Part shown: positions 25,156-33,327 of the stretch, piece by piece
Layout of the letters: each line of letters starts with the position of its first letter
How positions within the stretch are numbered: position 1 is the stretch's first letter
From: Oscillospiraceae bacterium
Lineage (GTDB): Bacteria; Bacillota; Clostridia; Oscillospirales; Oscillospiraceae
Assembly: GCA_017466665.1 (NCBI GenBank)
Contig: JAFTTQ010000029.1
Span: 1 to 33,383, forward strand
DNA length: 33,383 bases
Reading direction: 5' to 3'
The notes under the pieces: model-generated
Databases searched by the model: none
What the model was told of the DNA's origin: nothing
Seen by the model: only the letters and a program-made list of their open reading frames with translations
Made by a program: the position numbers and the translations under genes

Positions 25156-26874
25156 TTAGTAGACCATCTGCCCCCAGATGTTTTCATAATAGCTTTTCAG
25201 ACCACTAAAGTAATTTTCAACAGATGCCTGATCCTTACGCAGTGCTACGCTGGGCGCACTGAAATGCTCAGCGCCAACATTGCTGTTCCACATATTCACC
25301 ATAGCAAAGCTGCCGGCCTGGTTTGCATAGATCGGCTCAGAGGAATAGGGGAACACAATATCAGAGCTGCTCTGCAATTCCATTACAGAGCGGCCGAAGT
25401 AAGTCATCCCGTCCATCTGCTCCGTTGTCATTTCGTACTTGAGTGCCTTGGGCGTATTCGTCACCTGGGAGAATTGGGCAAGTGCCTGATTGGAATTGGC
25501 AAACTGAATGAAATCTATAGCAATGGGCTTTTTCCAATCCGCAACATTGGCCTTCATAAAGCACAAAGAGTAGCTGTTTTCGCACAGGGTATTCTTGCCG
25601 TTCTCCTCCGCACTGATCTTGGGCAAAGGCATAATGGCAAATTTTCTGTTTTCCTGGGAGAAGTCGTCGCCCATAGCGTCCACCATATCTTTATAGGTGG
25701 ACTCGGCTTCGTTCTCCCACCAGGTGCCTTCCACCAGCATAGCGATGGGCGCTGTCTGGCCGCCGTCATTACCGGCATAGAGGAAGTCTTCCTGGGCATT
25801 CATATGGGAATAGGCACTGTTGAAGCCCAGCTCATTATAGTAGCTTGCATTGCTGACCAATCCGTCCACAAAATTCAGCGCATAGTATCTACCCTTGGAA
25901 CGGAGCATTTCGTAACCGTTGGCAGCGGTAATGGTGGTGGGCGCTGCATCGGCAGTAAAGCCATCGGCAGTAGCCGTACCCAAATTCTCAGCAACGCCGT
26001 TCATCGTAAAGTTCAGCATCGTCTGATCCAGGCCCTCCACATTGGCAACCATTGCCTGCATCAGGTTGCCCAAGTAGGTATCTCGGTGAGAACCGTTCCA
26101 GTTGACAGGGGTCTGTCCGTTGGAGGCAATGTAATCACACAAAATGAAGAACTCTTCAAAGGTGGCAGGCAGACCGTCGTCAGCCGTACCTTCTATCCCA
26201 TCAGGACCTGCGCTCTTTGCATCCGTGCTTTTTACAATAAAGTAATCCTCGGTAGTCTGAGGATCCACTACATCCTTGGCAAAGTAGTACTTTTCCTTTT
26301 CAAACAGATCTACATTGTACATCAGGCTGGTGTAGGAAGCGTAGTGGGGATAAGCATAGTATTTTACTTCACCGTCTTCTTCCACGCCTAAGTAGTTTTT
26401 CTGCTCGTCATACATTTTATCCAGCAGAGTGGTACCGGCAGGATCTCCGTAAGCAGCCATATCGCCGGTCACAGCCTCGGTGATATCGCCCAAAACGCCC
26501 TTGTTCAGCAGGGAGTAATAGTAGGCAGACTCGGTAAAGTAGACCTCATCCCGGTTGTTCAGAATTTGGTCTTCCAGCTCAGTTGCCAGCTTCTTCTCAT
26601 TATTAATAATGATCTGAATGCCCTTCTTGCCTTCTTCGTAAACATCGTCCTTGTGAAGCTCCTCATAACGATCCTTCAGAAGCTTCAGCCACTCTACGCC
26701 GTATCCGCCGGCGAAATTGAAAACATACAGCTGGGTACGCTCGGTATCCACGGATTCGTTATTCACATCCGCTCCTCCGGAACCGCCGTCTCCGCCACAG
26801 GCAGCCATGCTCAGGCTCATCACCAGTGCCAGCAGCAAAGCCACAATACGGCTTAGGTACTTACTTGTCTTCAT
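25156..26874 (-). CDS. ABC transporter sugar-binding lipoprotein
   Basis: Extracellular solute-binding protein of family 1 type, 572 residues, the substrate receptor for the permease pair at 4836-6654. The lipoprotein signal is MKTSKYLSRIVALLLALVMS followed by LSMAAC, lipid Cys26, then a Gly/Ser-rich tether. The body shows the usual features: an early beta strand TQLYVFNFAGGYGVEWLKLL, aromatic residues through the cleft region, and late motifs MLVEGTWWENEA and FAIMPLPKI, typical of sugar-binding proteins. It is longer than average (about 420-450) and nearer the LplA-like large receptors. The start overlaps the end of the beta-mannosidase gene by 14 bases, with GGAGGA just upstream, so the two are translationally coupled. 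Confidence 0.9.
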   Translation of the reverse strand: MKTSKYLSRIVALLLALVMSLSMAACGGDGGSGGADVNNESVDTERTQLYVFNFAGGYGVEWLKLLKDRYEELHKDDVYEEGKKGIQIIINNEKKLATELEDQILNNRDEVYFTESAYYYSLLNKGVLGDITEAVTGDMAAYGDPAGTTLLDKMYDEQKNYLGVEEDGEVKYYAYPHYASYTSLMYNVDLFEKEKYYFAKDVVDPQTTEDYFIVKSTDAKSAGPDGIEGTADDGLPATFEEFFILCDYIASNGQTPVNWNGSHRDTYLGNLMQAMVANVEGLDQTMLNFTMNGVAENLGTATADGFTADAAPTTITAANGYEMLRSKGRYYALNFVDGLVSNASYYNELGFNSAYSHMNAQEDFLYAGNDGGQTAPIAMLVEGTWWENEAESTYKDMVDAMGDDFSQENRKFAIMPLPKISAEENGKNTLCENSYSLCFMKANVADWKKPIAIDFIQFANSNQALAQFSQVTNTPKALKYEMTTEQMDGMTYFGRSVMELQSSSDIVFPYSSEPIYANQAGSFAMVNMWNSNVGAEHFSAPSVALRKDQASVENYFSGLKSYYENIWGQMVY

Positions 26875-29176
26875 TGTTCATTCCTCCATATTTATTCAAA
26901 AATTTTTTATATGTATCGTACGCAAATGGCACATATCCGCTTAGGTAGTGGTTACGCCCTGATCCCAACGGCGTTTTCCACGATACGAGCAAGATCCGCT
27001 TTTCTGCATAAGAATACGGGATCCGTTCCAGCAGAAGCACCTCTTCTCCCACCGACATTTCACCGGCAGTCAGCACTTCATCGGTCAAAGCGTCCTTCAC
27101 CTCATAACTGCAAGGCAAAACCTTGCCTGTGTCATTGACAGCCTTCAGACCAACGCTCCAATTCTCCGGCTCCGAAAATGCCAGTAGGAACGGCTGCTGT
27201 ACATTTTTAATGTAATGATAGGCCAGCTTCTTTTGGTAGTAGTAATCCACCACGGCATCGGAAAACTGAGGCCAGCCGTCAATCAGATTCCACCAAATAA
27301 TACCGCCCCGTTTTCCCTTATCCATGCGGAACATTTCAATAAAGAATTTCATAGCCTCCGCTTGAGATATCTGACTGGCGAGCGCAAAATCTTCTATATT
27401 CTCAGGAACAAAGCCAAACAGCTCCCGAATCTGATCTGCCATTAATTTAATACGGTATGTCCAGGGCCCCTCCTTGGCAGGATTGGAGCAGTGAATGATC
27501 CAATCGTCATTGTCTTGCCATGGCCACGCCTTTTCCTGGGAGATAAACTTGTAAACAGAGGTTGGACTGGGGCAACCGTGATAGCCCATTTCGCTGGCAA
27601 AGTGCGCAATATTTTTGCTGTAATATGTACTTTTGAAATAATCTCTTGGTCCCCACAAATGCTGCTCAGAGAACAGGCCGGGATCCTTCCCAAAGCATTC
27701 ACCGTCAATAAACGGGGAGCTGGGCAGATAGGGTCTTGCGGGATCCTCCTGGCGAATCACCGCAGGCAGCACCTGCCTTGTGAGAATATTGTCATTGGGG
27801 TTACGACGGAAGGTGACACAGTACGCAAATTGATCTACCTCATTATCTCCTGCCCACAGCAAAATACTGGGGTGCTGACGCAATCTTCTCACAATTGCCG
27901 TCGCTTCTGCAAAAAGCATTTGGCACATCCGATCATCCTGCGGATACAATCCGCAGGCCATCATAAAGTCCTGCCAGATCAGAATGCCGTGCTCGTCGCA
28001 GAAATCATACAGATAATCATCTTCGTAAACATTGCCGCCCCACAGCCGAATGGCATTACAGCCAATATCATCCAGCAGCTCGCAGGCTTTGGGCAGCCGT
28101 TGCCGATCTCTGGAATGAAACGCATCCATAGGCACGAAATTTGTACCTAAAATAAACACCTTTTCTCCGTTTACCTGAAATTGGAATTTACCGGACATCT
28201 CCGAATCCGTCAAACTGGTGCGCTCCAGTGCAACCGTGCGGATACCGGTGCGGAATTGCTTTCTATCCAGCACCGCATTATCTTTTTTTAAGGTTACACA
28301 GACATCATACAGGTAGGGGGTGCCGCTTCCCTTGGGCTGCCACAGCTTTATATCCTGCAGGCCCTCCAGGAAAATCTCCCCTGCCACGCTCCACAGCCGC
28401 TTTTTTGCGAAAAACCGGCTGTCACCGCAGATGCCTTCCAACTCGATGGTGTATGCAGACAGATCCGCCGCCTTTATATCCAGCTCATAGAAAAACAGCA
28501 ATGAGGCTTCTTTTTTCCATTTATCGACCGATACCGTCATCAGGTATGCTTGCTTAATGCTTTCTATAGGACGGTATTGCAGATATACCGGGCGAAAAAT
28601 TCCGCAGGTAACGATTCGGGGCATAATATCCCAGCCATAACTATGGGGCGCCTTTCTCACATGTAAGGAATCAAAGTTATAGGGCATATGGGTATTGCCG
28701 GCTTTGACCTCATACTTGCGGGCTTCCATCGTCACCGGCAAGAAATGCAGGATCAGCTCATTTTCCCCTTCCACCAAATTGTTCGGCTGGAAGGTATGGG
28801 GAATAAACATATTTTCCGTCTTCCCCAAAAGCTGTCCGTTGAGCCAAACCTCACAAATGGTATCCAGCCCCTCAAACACCAATTCCGGAATATAGCCCTC
28901 CTTTTTTTGATAAGAAAAGCTGCAACCGTAAAAGACATGATAGCTTTCATATTTTTGAAGCTGTAAAACATTTTGATCTTTATATATTTCGGGAACGATT
29001 CCGTTTTCCTGAAGCGCCAGAGCAAACTCTACGGGCACCTGAACTGTCATCTGTCCCTCGCCATAAGAAGAAAGCTCCGCAACCGTTGTGGGAACCGGCT
29101 GGGTATCCACAGCTTCATGGGCAATACATGCGATTTTCCACTGCCTGTCTAATGTAATTTTTTCCCATTTGTTCAC
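26861..29176 (-). CDS. GH2 beta-mannosidase-like enzyme, operon head
   Basis: Complete GH2 protein of 771 residues, somewhat short for the family. The N-terminal domain has [20 protein letters not shown], and the barrel contains IRLWGGNVYEDDYLYDFCDE and ILIWQDFMMACGLYPQD, typical of beta-mannosidases. The acid/base glutamate is E446 in WAGDNEVDQF and the nucleophile is E529 in FASEMGYHG. Both sites differ from the GNNE and SEFG of the other GH2 protein in this window, so the two may have different substrates. No signal peptide, therefore cytoplasmic. The start is GTG with GAGGGGG 7 bases upstream. As first gene it faces a divergent AraC gene, which probably controls it. The exact bond cleaved is not determinable here; an exo-beta-glucosaminidase-like specificity is a less likely alternative. 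Confidence 0.88.
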   Translation of the reverse strand: MNKWEKITLDRQWKIACIAHEAVDTQPVPTTVAELSSYGEGQMTVQVPVEFALALQENGIVPEIYKDQNVLQLQKYESYHVFYGCSFSYQKKEGYIPELVFEGLDTICEVWLNGQLLGKTENMFIPHTFQPNNLVEGENELILHFLPVTMEARKYEVKAGNTHMPYNFDSLHVRKAPHSYGWDIMPRIVTCGIFRPVYLQYRPIESIKQAYLMTVSVDKWKKEASLLFFYELDIKAADLSAYTIELEGICGDSRFFAKKRLWSVAGEIFLEGLQDIKLWQPKGSGTPYLYDVCVTLKKDNAVLDRKQFRTGIRTVALERTSLTDSEMSGKFQFQVNGEKVFILGTNFVPMDAFHSRDRQRLPKACELLDDIGCNAIRLWGGNVYEDDYLYDFCDEHGILIWQDFMMACGLYPQDDRMCQMLFAEATAIVRRLRQHPSILLWAGDNEVDQFAYCVTFRRNPNDNILTRQVLPAVIRQEDPARPYLPSSPFIDGECFGKDPGLFSEQHLWGPRDYFKSTYYSKNIAHFASEMGYHGCPSPTSVYKFISQEKAWPWQDNDDWIIHCSNPAKEGPWTYRIKLMADQIRELFGFVPENIEDFALASQISQAEAMKFFIEMFRMDKGKRGGIIWWNLIDGWPQFSDAVVDYYYQKKLAYHYIKNVQQPFLLAFSEPENWSVGLKAVNDTGKVLPCSYEVKDALTDEVLTAGEMSVGEEVLLLERIPYSYAEKRILLVSWKTPLGSGRNHYLSGYVPFAYDTYKKFLNKYGGMNNEDK

Positions 29177-29201
29177 GGTGATACCCCCTCAACTATATAT
29201 G

Positions 29202-29217
29202 TGATAACATTTTACCA
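29202..29217 (-). promoter_or_regulatory. Candidate extended -10 promoter for the main operon
   Basis: On the minus strand TGGTAAAAT (29209-29217) forms an extended -10 box 33 bases before the GTG start at 29176. No good -35 box lies at the right distance (AAGAAC), which would fit activator dependence, for example on the divergent AraC-type regulator. The rest of 29177-29349 is A/T rich; a weak TATTAT at 29304-29309 could be the -10 for the divergent gene. Confidence 0.35.
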
Positions 29218-29333
29218 TTTTTCTATCCAAAGTTCTTGTTGATATTGACTGTAAATTTGCTTTTTTTCTCTGAGGTCTTTTATATTTTCAACAAATATGA
29301 TAGTATTATGACAGCACTCCTCATCACCTCTTT

Positions 29334-29341
29334 GAAGGGAG
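29334..29341 (+). promoter_or_regulatory. RBS that fixes the AraC regulator start
   Basis: GAAGGGAG 8 bases before ATG at 29350. An in-frame upstream ATG at 29236 would add 38 hydrophobic-rich residues that do not belong to the family and has no ribosome binding site. Confidence 0.75.
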
Positions 29342-29349
29342 TTTTGGAT

Positions 29350-30231
29350 ATGAACAATATGAACACGCCCCGTTATTTAAACGAGCCCCGTTATTCGGTA
29401 AATTGGAATGCATCTGATGTGGTATCCTTAGACCTTGCAAGTCCTTTCCATAATTTAGATGTGGCTTTTCATTGGAAAAATGTGGATTATCCCTTCATGC
29501 ACACCCATGAGCATTGGGAGATTTTCATTGTTATGCAGGGCGAAATTATGCATACCATCAACGGCAAAAAACACCTTTGCAAGCGGGGGGACGCCTGGCT
29601 TGTGCGCCCCAACGACTTGCACGAGCTGCGTTTTTCTTCCCAATCTTCGCAAAACTATCAGAATATCAACTTTGTCTTTTCTTCTGAATTTGCTGAGCTG
29701 CTTCTGCGTCCTCACCGGGACTTAAATGAACTGATAAACGCAGACAAGCCCCTGTCCTTTTCCATCAACGACTCGGACTTAAGCAGCATTTACGACAAAT
29801 GCCTCTATACACAGAACCTTCCCAAGGAGCAGTATGAAGCCAACGCCAAATTGTTGGTTGCACGGCTGATGCTGATCTTTTTGGAGCAGGATACGGTTTT
29901 TGACTCAAAATACCCGGTTTGGTTCAATAATTTCTTAATATATATCAGCACACCTAGCAATTTTGACTTTTCCCTGAAGGAGCTTGCCAAAATCACGCCC
30001 TACTCCTACTCCCGGCTGGCGGTTCTGTTTAAGGAATATACCGGCACCACCTTCGCCAGTTATGTCACGCAGAAGAAGCTGACCTACGCCAAGCAGCTTC
30101 TGCGCACCACCTCTATGACCACATTGCAGATCTGTGAAAAGTTAGGCTATACCTCCTTGTCCGCTTTTAATCATCTTTTCAAAAAGACCTTTTCCATGAC
30201 TCCCTCGGAATATCGGAAAAAGCATAAATAA
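29350..30231 (+). CDS. AraC-family transcriptional regulator
   Basis: Regulator of 293 residues with an N-terminal cupin sugar-sensing domain (FMHTHEHWEIFIVMQGEIMH, then GDAWLVRPNDLHEL) and a C-terminal double helix-turn-helix. The first helix pair is FSLKELAKITPYSYSRLAVLF and the second is LQICEKLGYTSLSAFNHLFK, followed by the usual PSEYRKKHK end. It is the only plus-strand gene and is divergent from the beta-mannosidase gene, 173 bases away. It most likely activates the 29-kb operon in response to an oligosaccharide from the same pathway (inference from arrangement). The gene ends at a strong hairpin shared with the converging epimerase gene. Confidence 0.93.
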   Translation: MNNMNTPRYLNEPRYSVNWNASDVVSLDLASPFHNLDVAFHWKNVDYPFMHTHEHWEIFIVMQGEIMHTINGKKHLCKRGDAWLVRPNDLHELRFSSQSSQNYQNINFVFSSEFAELLLRPHRDLNELINADKPLSFSINDSDLSSIYDKCLYTQNLPKEQYEANAKLLVARLMLIFLEQDTVFDSKYPVWFNNFLIYISTPSNFDFSLKELAKITPYSYSRLAVLFKEYTGTTFASYVTQKKLTYAKQLLRTTSMTTLQICEKLGYTSLSAFNHLFKKTFSMTPSEYRKKHK

Positions 30232-30237
30232 CACATT

Positions 30238-30267
30238 GGGCACCTCTAAAAAGATTTAGAGGTGCCC
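30238..30267. terminator. Bidirectional hairpin between convergent genes
   Basis: Perfect 13-bp stem GGGCACCTCTAAA (30238-30250) and TTTAGAGGTGCCC (30255-30267) with a 4-base loop. It lies 6 bases after the plus-strand AraC stop and 6 bases after the minus-strand epimerase stop, so it is placed to terminate both. U-runs are weak (TAAAA on the plus strand). Confidence 0.75.
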
Positions 30268-30273
30268 TAAAAC

Positions 30274-31464
30274 TTACCGGTCTAAAACCTGACCCATCAT
30301 CTGATCCAACAGGATCAGGCAACGCGGTACATGAAAGGGACCTTTAAAGGTAGAACCCTTGCAAGCAGGCTCAGTTGGCTTGCCATCCCGACGCAGATAG
30401 CCATACCACTCGCCATACTCATCAGCGAAGTAGGTTTTGCAGTAATCCAGAATTTGGTAGAAGATATCTAAATATTTTTCATTCTTTGTGTCCCGATAGA
30501 TCATCATCGAGGCGATTAATGCTTCGTTATGGGGCCACCACAGCTTCATATCATGCTCGTAAGCCTCCGGGGGATTGCCCAGGCAATCCAAAAAGTACAG
30601 GATACCGCCGTACTCCTTGTCCCAGCCTGCGTGGAAGGCCATATTGAAAATACTGACAGCCTTGGCGTGAAGTTCTTGATTGCCAATATCGTTGGCATAG
30701 TCCATCAAAAACCAGGCACACTCAATATCGTGACCGGGGTTGACCATACGCCCTTCGGTGATATCCAGCCGGGCAGTGCCATCAAGTGCTACAGACTCCA
30801 ATGTACAGCCTAATTCCGGCTTGACATGGTAACGGAAAATGTCTGCCACGCACGCAGCAGCACGCTCGTCATAAATGTGCTTTCTTTCCGGGTCGACACG
30901 CTTTAAAACACCGGTAACATTCAGAAGGATCATGGGAATCCCCAGACTACGGCCGGAACGGGTGGACTTCGGTCCCATACCGGTAGGATCCGGCATACCG
31001 TGGTTCAGATTCCAGTACATATCATAGGCTCTGCGGGCACGCTCCAAATGCTCCTGCTCCCCGGTGATACCATAGTACTCCGCATTTGCCATGCAGTAAA
31101 AAGCTTCGCTATAGCAGTAGCGGCGCTGGCGCAGGGGCTGACCGTCCTCCTTGACTGTGAAGTATAGGCGGCCGCCGGCATCGTGATTGATACAGTATTT
31201 CTCCAAAAAGTCAATACAGCTCTTGGAGGCTGCCAGCCATTCTTCCTTTAAACCGTAAACGCGGCACAGGTAGGCATAGGTCCAACCGCAGCGGCCCTGC
31301 ATCCACACACTCTTGTCTGTAGAGAAGATTTTTCCGGTTCGATCCAGGCAGGTATACACACCGCCGTGAATCGGATCCATACCGTTTTTCAGCCAGAAAT
31401 TGGCCACATTTTCCAACTGGTCGCGAATCCACTGCCGCTCCAAATCGAGTTTCCGATAATCCAT
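30274..31464 (-). CDS. AGE-family sugar 2-epimerase/isomerase
   Basis: (Alpha/alpha)6-barrel enzyme of 396 residues in the N-acylglucosamine 2-epimerase superfamily, which interconverts C2 epimers of free sugars. Visible signatures are SVWMQGRCGWTYAYL, the catalytic-type histidines in NPGHDIECAWFL (H245) and FKGPFHVPRCL (H378), LWWPHNEALIA (H312), and EYGEWYGYLRRDGKP. WWPHNEA and the MQGR motif resemble GlcNAc/ManNAc 2-epimerases more than cellobiose 2-epimerases, but a mannose or mannobiose substrate is not excluded. No signal peptide: cytoplasmic. The start is chosen from GAGGAGG 9 bases upstream, in place of a start six codons earlier that overlaps the SD. It follows the DUF4434 gene by 31 bases. 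In a beta-mannoside pathway it could convert released mannose-type or HexNAc sugars. Confidence 0.88.
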   Translation of the reverse strand: MDYRKLDLERQWIRDQLENVANFWLKNGMDPIHGGVYTCLDRTGKIFSTDKSVWMQGRCGWTYAYLCRVYGLKEEWLAASKSCIDFLEKYCINHDAGGRLYFTVKEDGQPLRQRRYCYSEAFYCMANAEYYGITGEQEHLERARRAYDMYWNLNHGMPDPTGMGPKSTRSGRSLGIPMILLNVTGVLKRVDPERKHIYDERAAACVADIFRYHVKPELGCTLESVALDGTARLDITEGRMVNPGHDIECAWFLMDYANDIGNQELHAKAVSIFNMAFHAGWDKEYGGILYFLDCLGNPPEAYEHDMKLWWPHNEALIASMMIYRDTKNEKYLDIFYQILDYCKTYFADEYGEWYGYLRRDGKPTEPACKGSTFKGPFHVPRCLILLDQMMGQVLDR

Positions 31465-31473
31465 AGGGCATTT

Positions 31474-31480
31474 CCTCCTC
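31474..31480 (-). promoter_or_regulatory. RBS that fixes the epimerase start
   Basis: GAGGAGG 9 bases before the ATG at 31464. Another ATG two bases after the SD is in a different frame, and the in-frame ATG at 31482 would lie before the SD. Confidence 0.75.
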
Positions 31481-31495
31481 AATTGGTATGGCAGG

Positions 31496-32383
31496 TTAAA
31501 TTTTGTAATGCGACCGATAAAGTGTATTCAAATTATGGGCAGAGACGAAAATAGATTGGGGGCTTAAAAAATGCGAAAACTCAAAGGTTATGATTTTTTC
31601 CGCATAGGCCTGATGAATCTCTAATTTTTGTTTTAAGTCTTGGAAGGGAATGGGGAAATACAAATGCCGCACATCACGCTCGAAGGTCTCCGTATTGACC
31701 CAATGGCGGATATTGTACTTTTTGCACAGCTGGGCTGTGGCCTTAAAATACTCTTCCATCTGCTCTATCGGGGCAGAGCCATCCTGAAAGGCACAGATAT
31801 CAACATAATCTGCAATTTGTGCAAAAATGCGATCCCATCTCTCGTAATGGATTTGCGGTGTAATACCCCTGTGCGGTCCAAAGAAGGGGCTGATCAAGAC
31901 CGGCTTGTCAGGAGCAAGGTCTTTGCAAATTTTGGAAAGACCCTGCATGAGATCAATAATATTCAATTCATCACAACAGGTTTCCTGGGGAATATACCAA
32001 CCGGCAAAGGCGGGGCTTTGACCGTACCGTGTCCAAACCTCCTGGGCAAAGGCCTTGTTTATGGCAATTTCCGTCTGTGCATCGCCGTGATTCCAATCCA
32101 AATTGGACATATATAAACCAAAGAAAACTTGCATATTCCGCTTTTCTGCCTCAGAAATGATCAATCCGGCAAAATCATCCCGATGCTCGGTGCCCAATGC
32201 CTTTGAAGGAAAAATCGATTTGGAGTACATACCGCCGCGAATAAAAACCAAGGTATCAATTCCAATATCCTTCATGTGATCCAGGTCAGCCTTCCACTGC
32301 TCATCCGACCAGTTTGAAGAAGGAACATCGTACGAGATTTCATCAATAAAAGTACCGGTAATGAGGGTTTTTCCGTTGTGCAT
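31496..32383 (-). CDS. DUF4434 putative TIM-barrel glycosidase
   Basis: Protein of 295 residues with the DUF4434 signature: ITGTFIDEISYDVPSSNWSD near the N-terminus, then KADLDHMKDIGIDTLVFIRG. It has no signal peptide, unlike many relatives, so it should be cytoplasmic. Two glutamates at likely barrel-strand ends, E134 in WYIPQETCCDE and E231 in HWVNTETFERD, are about 97 residues apart. That matches the acid/base and nucleophile spacing of clan GH-A enzymes, so a retaining glycosidase is a reasonable guess, not proven. The start MHNGKTL has AGGAG 7 bases upstream; an ATG two codons earlier would touch the SD. A strong promoter lies just upstream (32416-32445). It forms an operon with the epimerase gene 31 bases downstream. 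Confidence 0.75.
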   Translation of the reverse strand: MHNGKTLITGTFIDEISYDVPSSNWSDEQWKADLDHMKDIGIDTLVFIRGGMYSKSIFPSKALGTEHRDDFAGLIISEAEKRNMQVFFGLYMSNLDWNHGDAQTEIAINKAFAQEVWTRYGQSPAFAGWYIPQETCCDELNIIDLMQGLSKICKDLAPDKPVLISPFFGPHRGITPQIHYERWDRIFAQIADYVDICAFQDGSAPIEQMEEYFKATAQLCKKYNIRHWVNTETFERDVRHLYFPIPFQDLKQKLEIHQAYAEKIITFEFSHFLSPQSIFVSAHNLNTLYRSHYKI

Positions 32384-32390
32384 AAGCATT

Positions 32391-32395
32391 CTCCT
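32391..32395 (-). promoter_or_regulatory. RBS that fixes the DUF4434 start
   Basis: AGGAG 7 bases before the ATG at 32383. The earlier in-frame ATG at 32389 is only one base from it and is unlikely to be used. Confidence 0.65.
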
Positions 32396-32404
32396 ATATG
32401 TGAA

Positions 32405-32445
32405 ATTATAGAAAAATTATAGCAGTACTTTTTTCCTGTGTGCAA
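32405..32445 (-). promoter_or_regulatory. Sigma-70-type promoter of the DUF4434-epimerase operon
   Basis: Minus-strand -35 TTGCAC (32440-32445), 18-base spacer, and TATAAT (32416-32421) preceded by TG one base away (extended -10, TGCTATAAT). A second TATAAT (32405-32410) follows. Transcription would start near 32408, about 25 bases before the start codon. This gives the two enzyme genes a start independent of the upstream AraC gene. Confidence 0.75.
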
Positions 32446-32448
32446 TAT

Positions 32449-33327
32449 TCAGGATTGCGATATAACAGTCATTTTTTTGCGGTAGGCGTTTGGGCTTTCT
32501 GACATATACTTTTTAAATGCTAAGCTAAATGAGTGAGCAGATGCGTAGTTTAACTGCTCTGCAATTTCCTGGATACTCATATTACTGGTTTTGAGCATAT
32601 TTTCTGCTGCGATCATTTTCTTTCGCGTCAAATACTCCTTGATGGTAAGTCCCATTTTCTCCCGGAACAAATGGGACAAATAATATTCACTGTAATTTAA
32701 AGCAGCTGCAATTTCCTTGATGCTGGCAATGTTCAAATACTCCTGATCGATATACCGCAGGGTGCGATAGACCGCAAAATTTGAAGTGGAGCTGCTGCTT
32801 TTTTCTTTTGCTATTGTACTGTTCGTCAAGATTCGATACAGCGAAAGCAGAATTTGCACCAGATAGGCATTAATCATAATGTCGCTCTGCGCATCCCGCA
32901 GATAAAACTCGCCCACCAGCTGCCGGGACAGGTTGCGAATTGCGCCCCCATCTTCCGCAATGAAGTCGGTTATATTTTGGGTTGCCTCTAAATATGAAGC
33001 AATATCGGCACAGCTCTCGTTGGGAATATAGCCAATACAGATGTATCGAAAATTCTCATTGGCATCGGCAATAATTTTATGCCGGATTCCTTTTTTAATA
33101 AAATGAACTTGTCCGCCGGTGATTTCGGCACACTTGTCACCGGTGTACATTTTTGCCTTTCCGGAAATGGCATAGGTAATTTCGTCGCAGGACTGTATAT
33201 GCTCCAGGATTTCTCCGCTGCGTATGACAGACAACTCCGAAACCTGAAAAAGTATTCCTACAGGTAAATATAGGTGCTTTTCAAAAAAGAGATTGTCGTA
33301 AGCAAACAGCTTGCTGGAAAAATTCAT
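32449..33327 (-). CDS. AraC-family transcriptional regulator
   Basis: Regulator of 292 residues. The N-terminal half is a cupin-like sensing domain (EITYAISGKAKMYTGDKCAE, then GGQVHFIKKGIRHKI). A variable middle follows, and the C-terminal 100 residues form the AraC DNA-binding domain: IASIKEIAAALNYSEYYLSHLF, then MSIQEIAEQLNYASAHSFSLAF and PNAYRKK. AGGAGG lies 7 bases before the ATG. The gene points the same way as the DUF4434-epimerase pair and ends 65 bases before it, but those genes have their own promoter, which this protein might control (inference). It is only distantly similar to the AraC protein at 29350-30231. Confidence 0.92.
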   Translation of the reverse strand: MNFSSKLFAYDNLFFEKHLYLPVGILFQVSELSVIRSGEILEHIQSCDEITYAISGKAKMYTGDKCAEITGGQVHFIKKGIRHKIIADANENFRYICIGYIPNESCADIASYLEATQNITDFIAEDGGAIRNLSRQLVGEFYLRDAQSDIMINAYLVQILLSLYRILTNSTIAKEKSSSSTSNFAVYRTLRYIDQEYLNIASIKEIAAALNYSEYYLSHLFREKMGLTIKEYLTRKKMIAAENMLKTSNMSIQEIAEQLNYASAHSFSLAFKKYMSESPNAYRKKMTVISQS

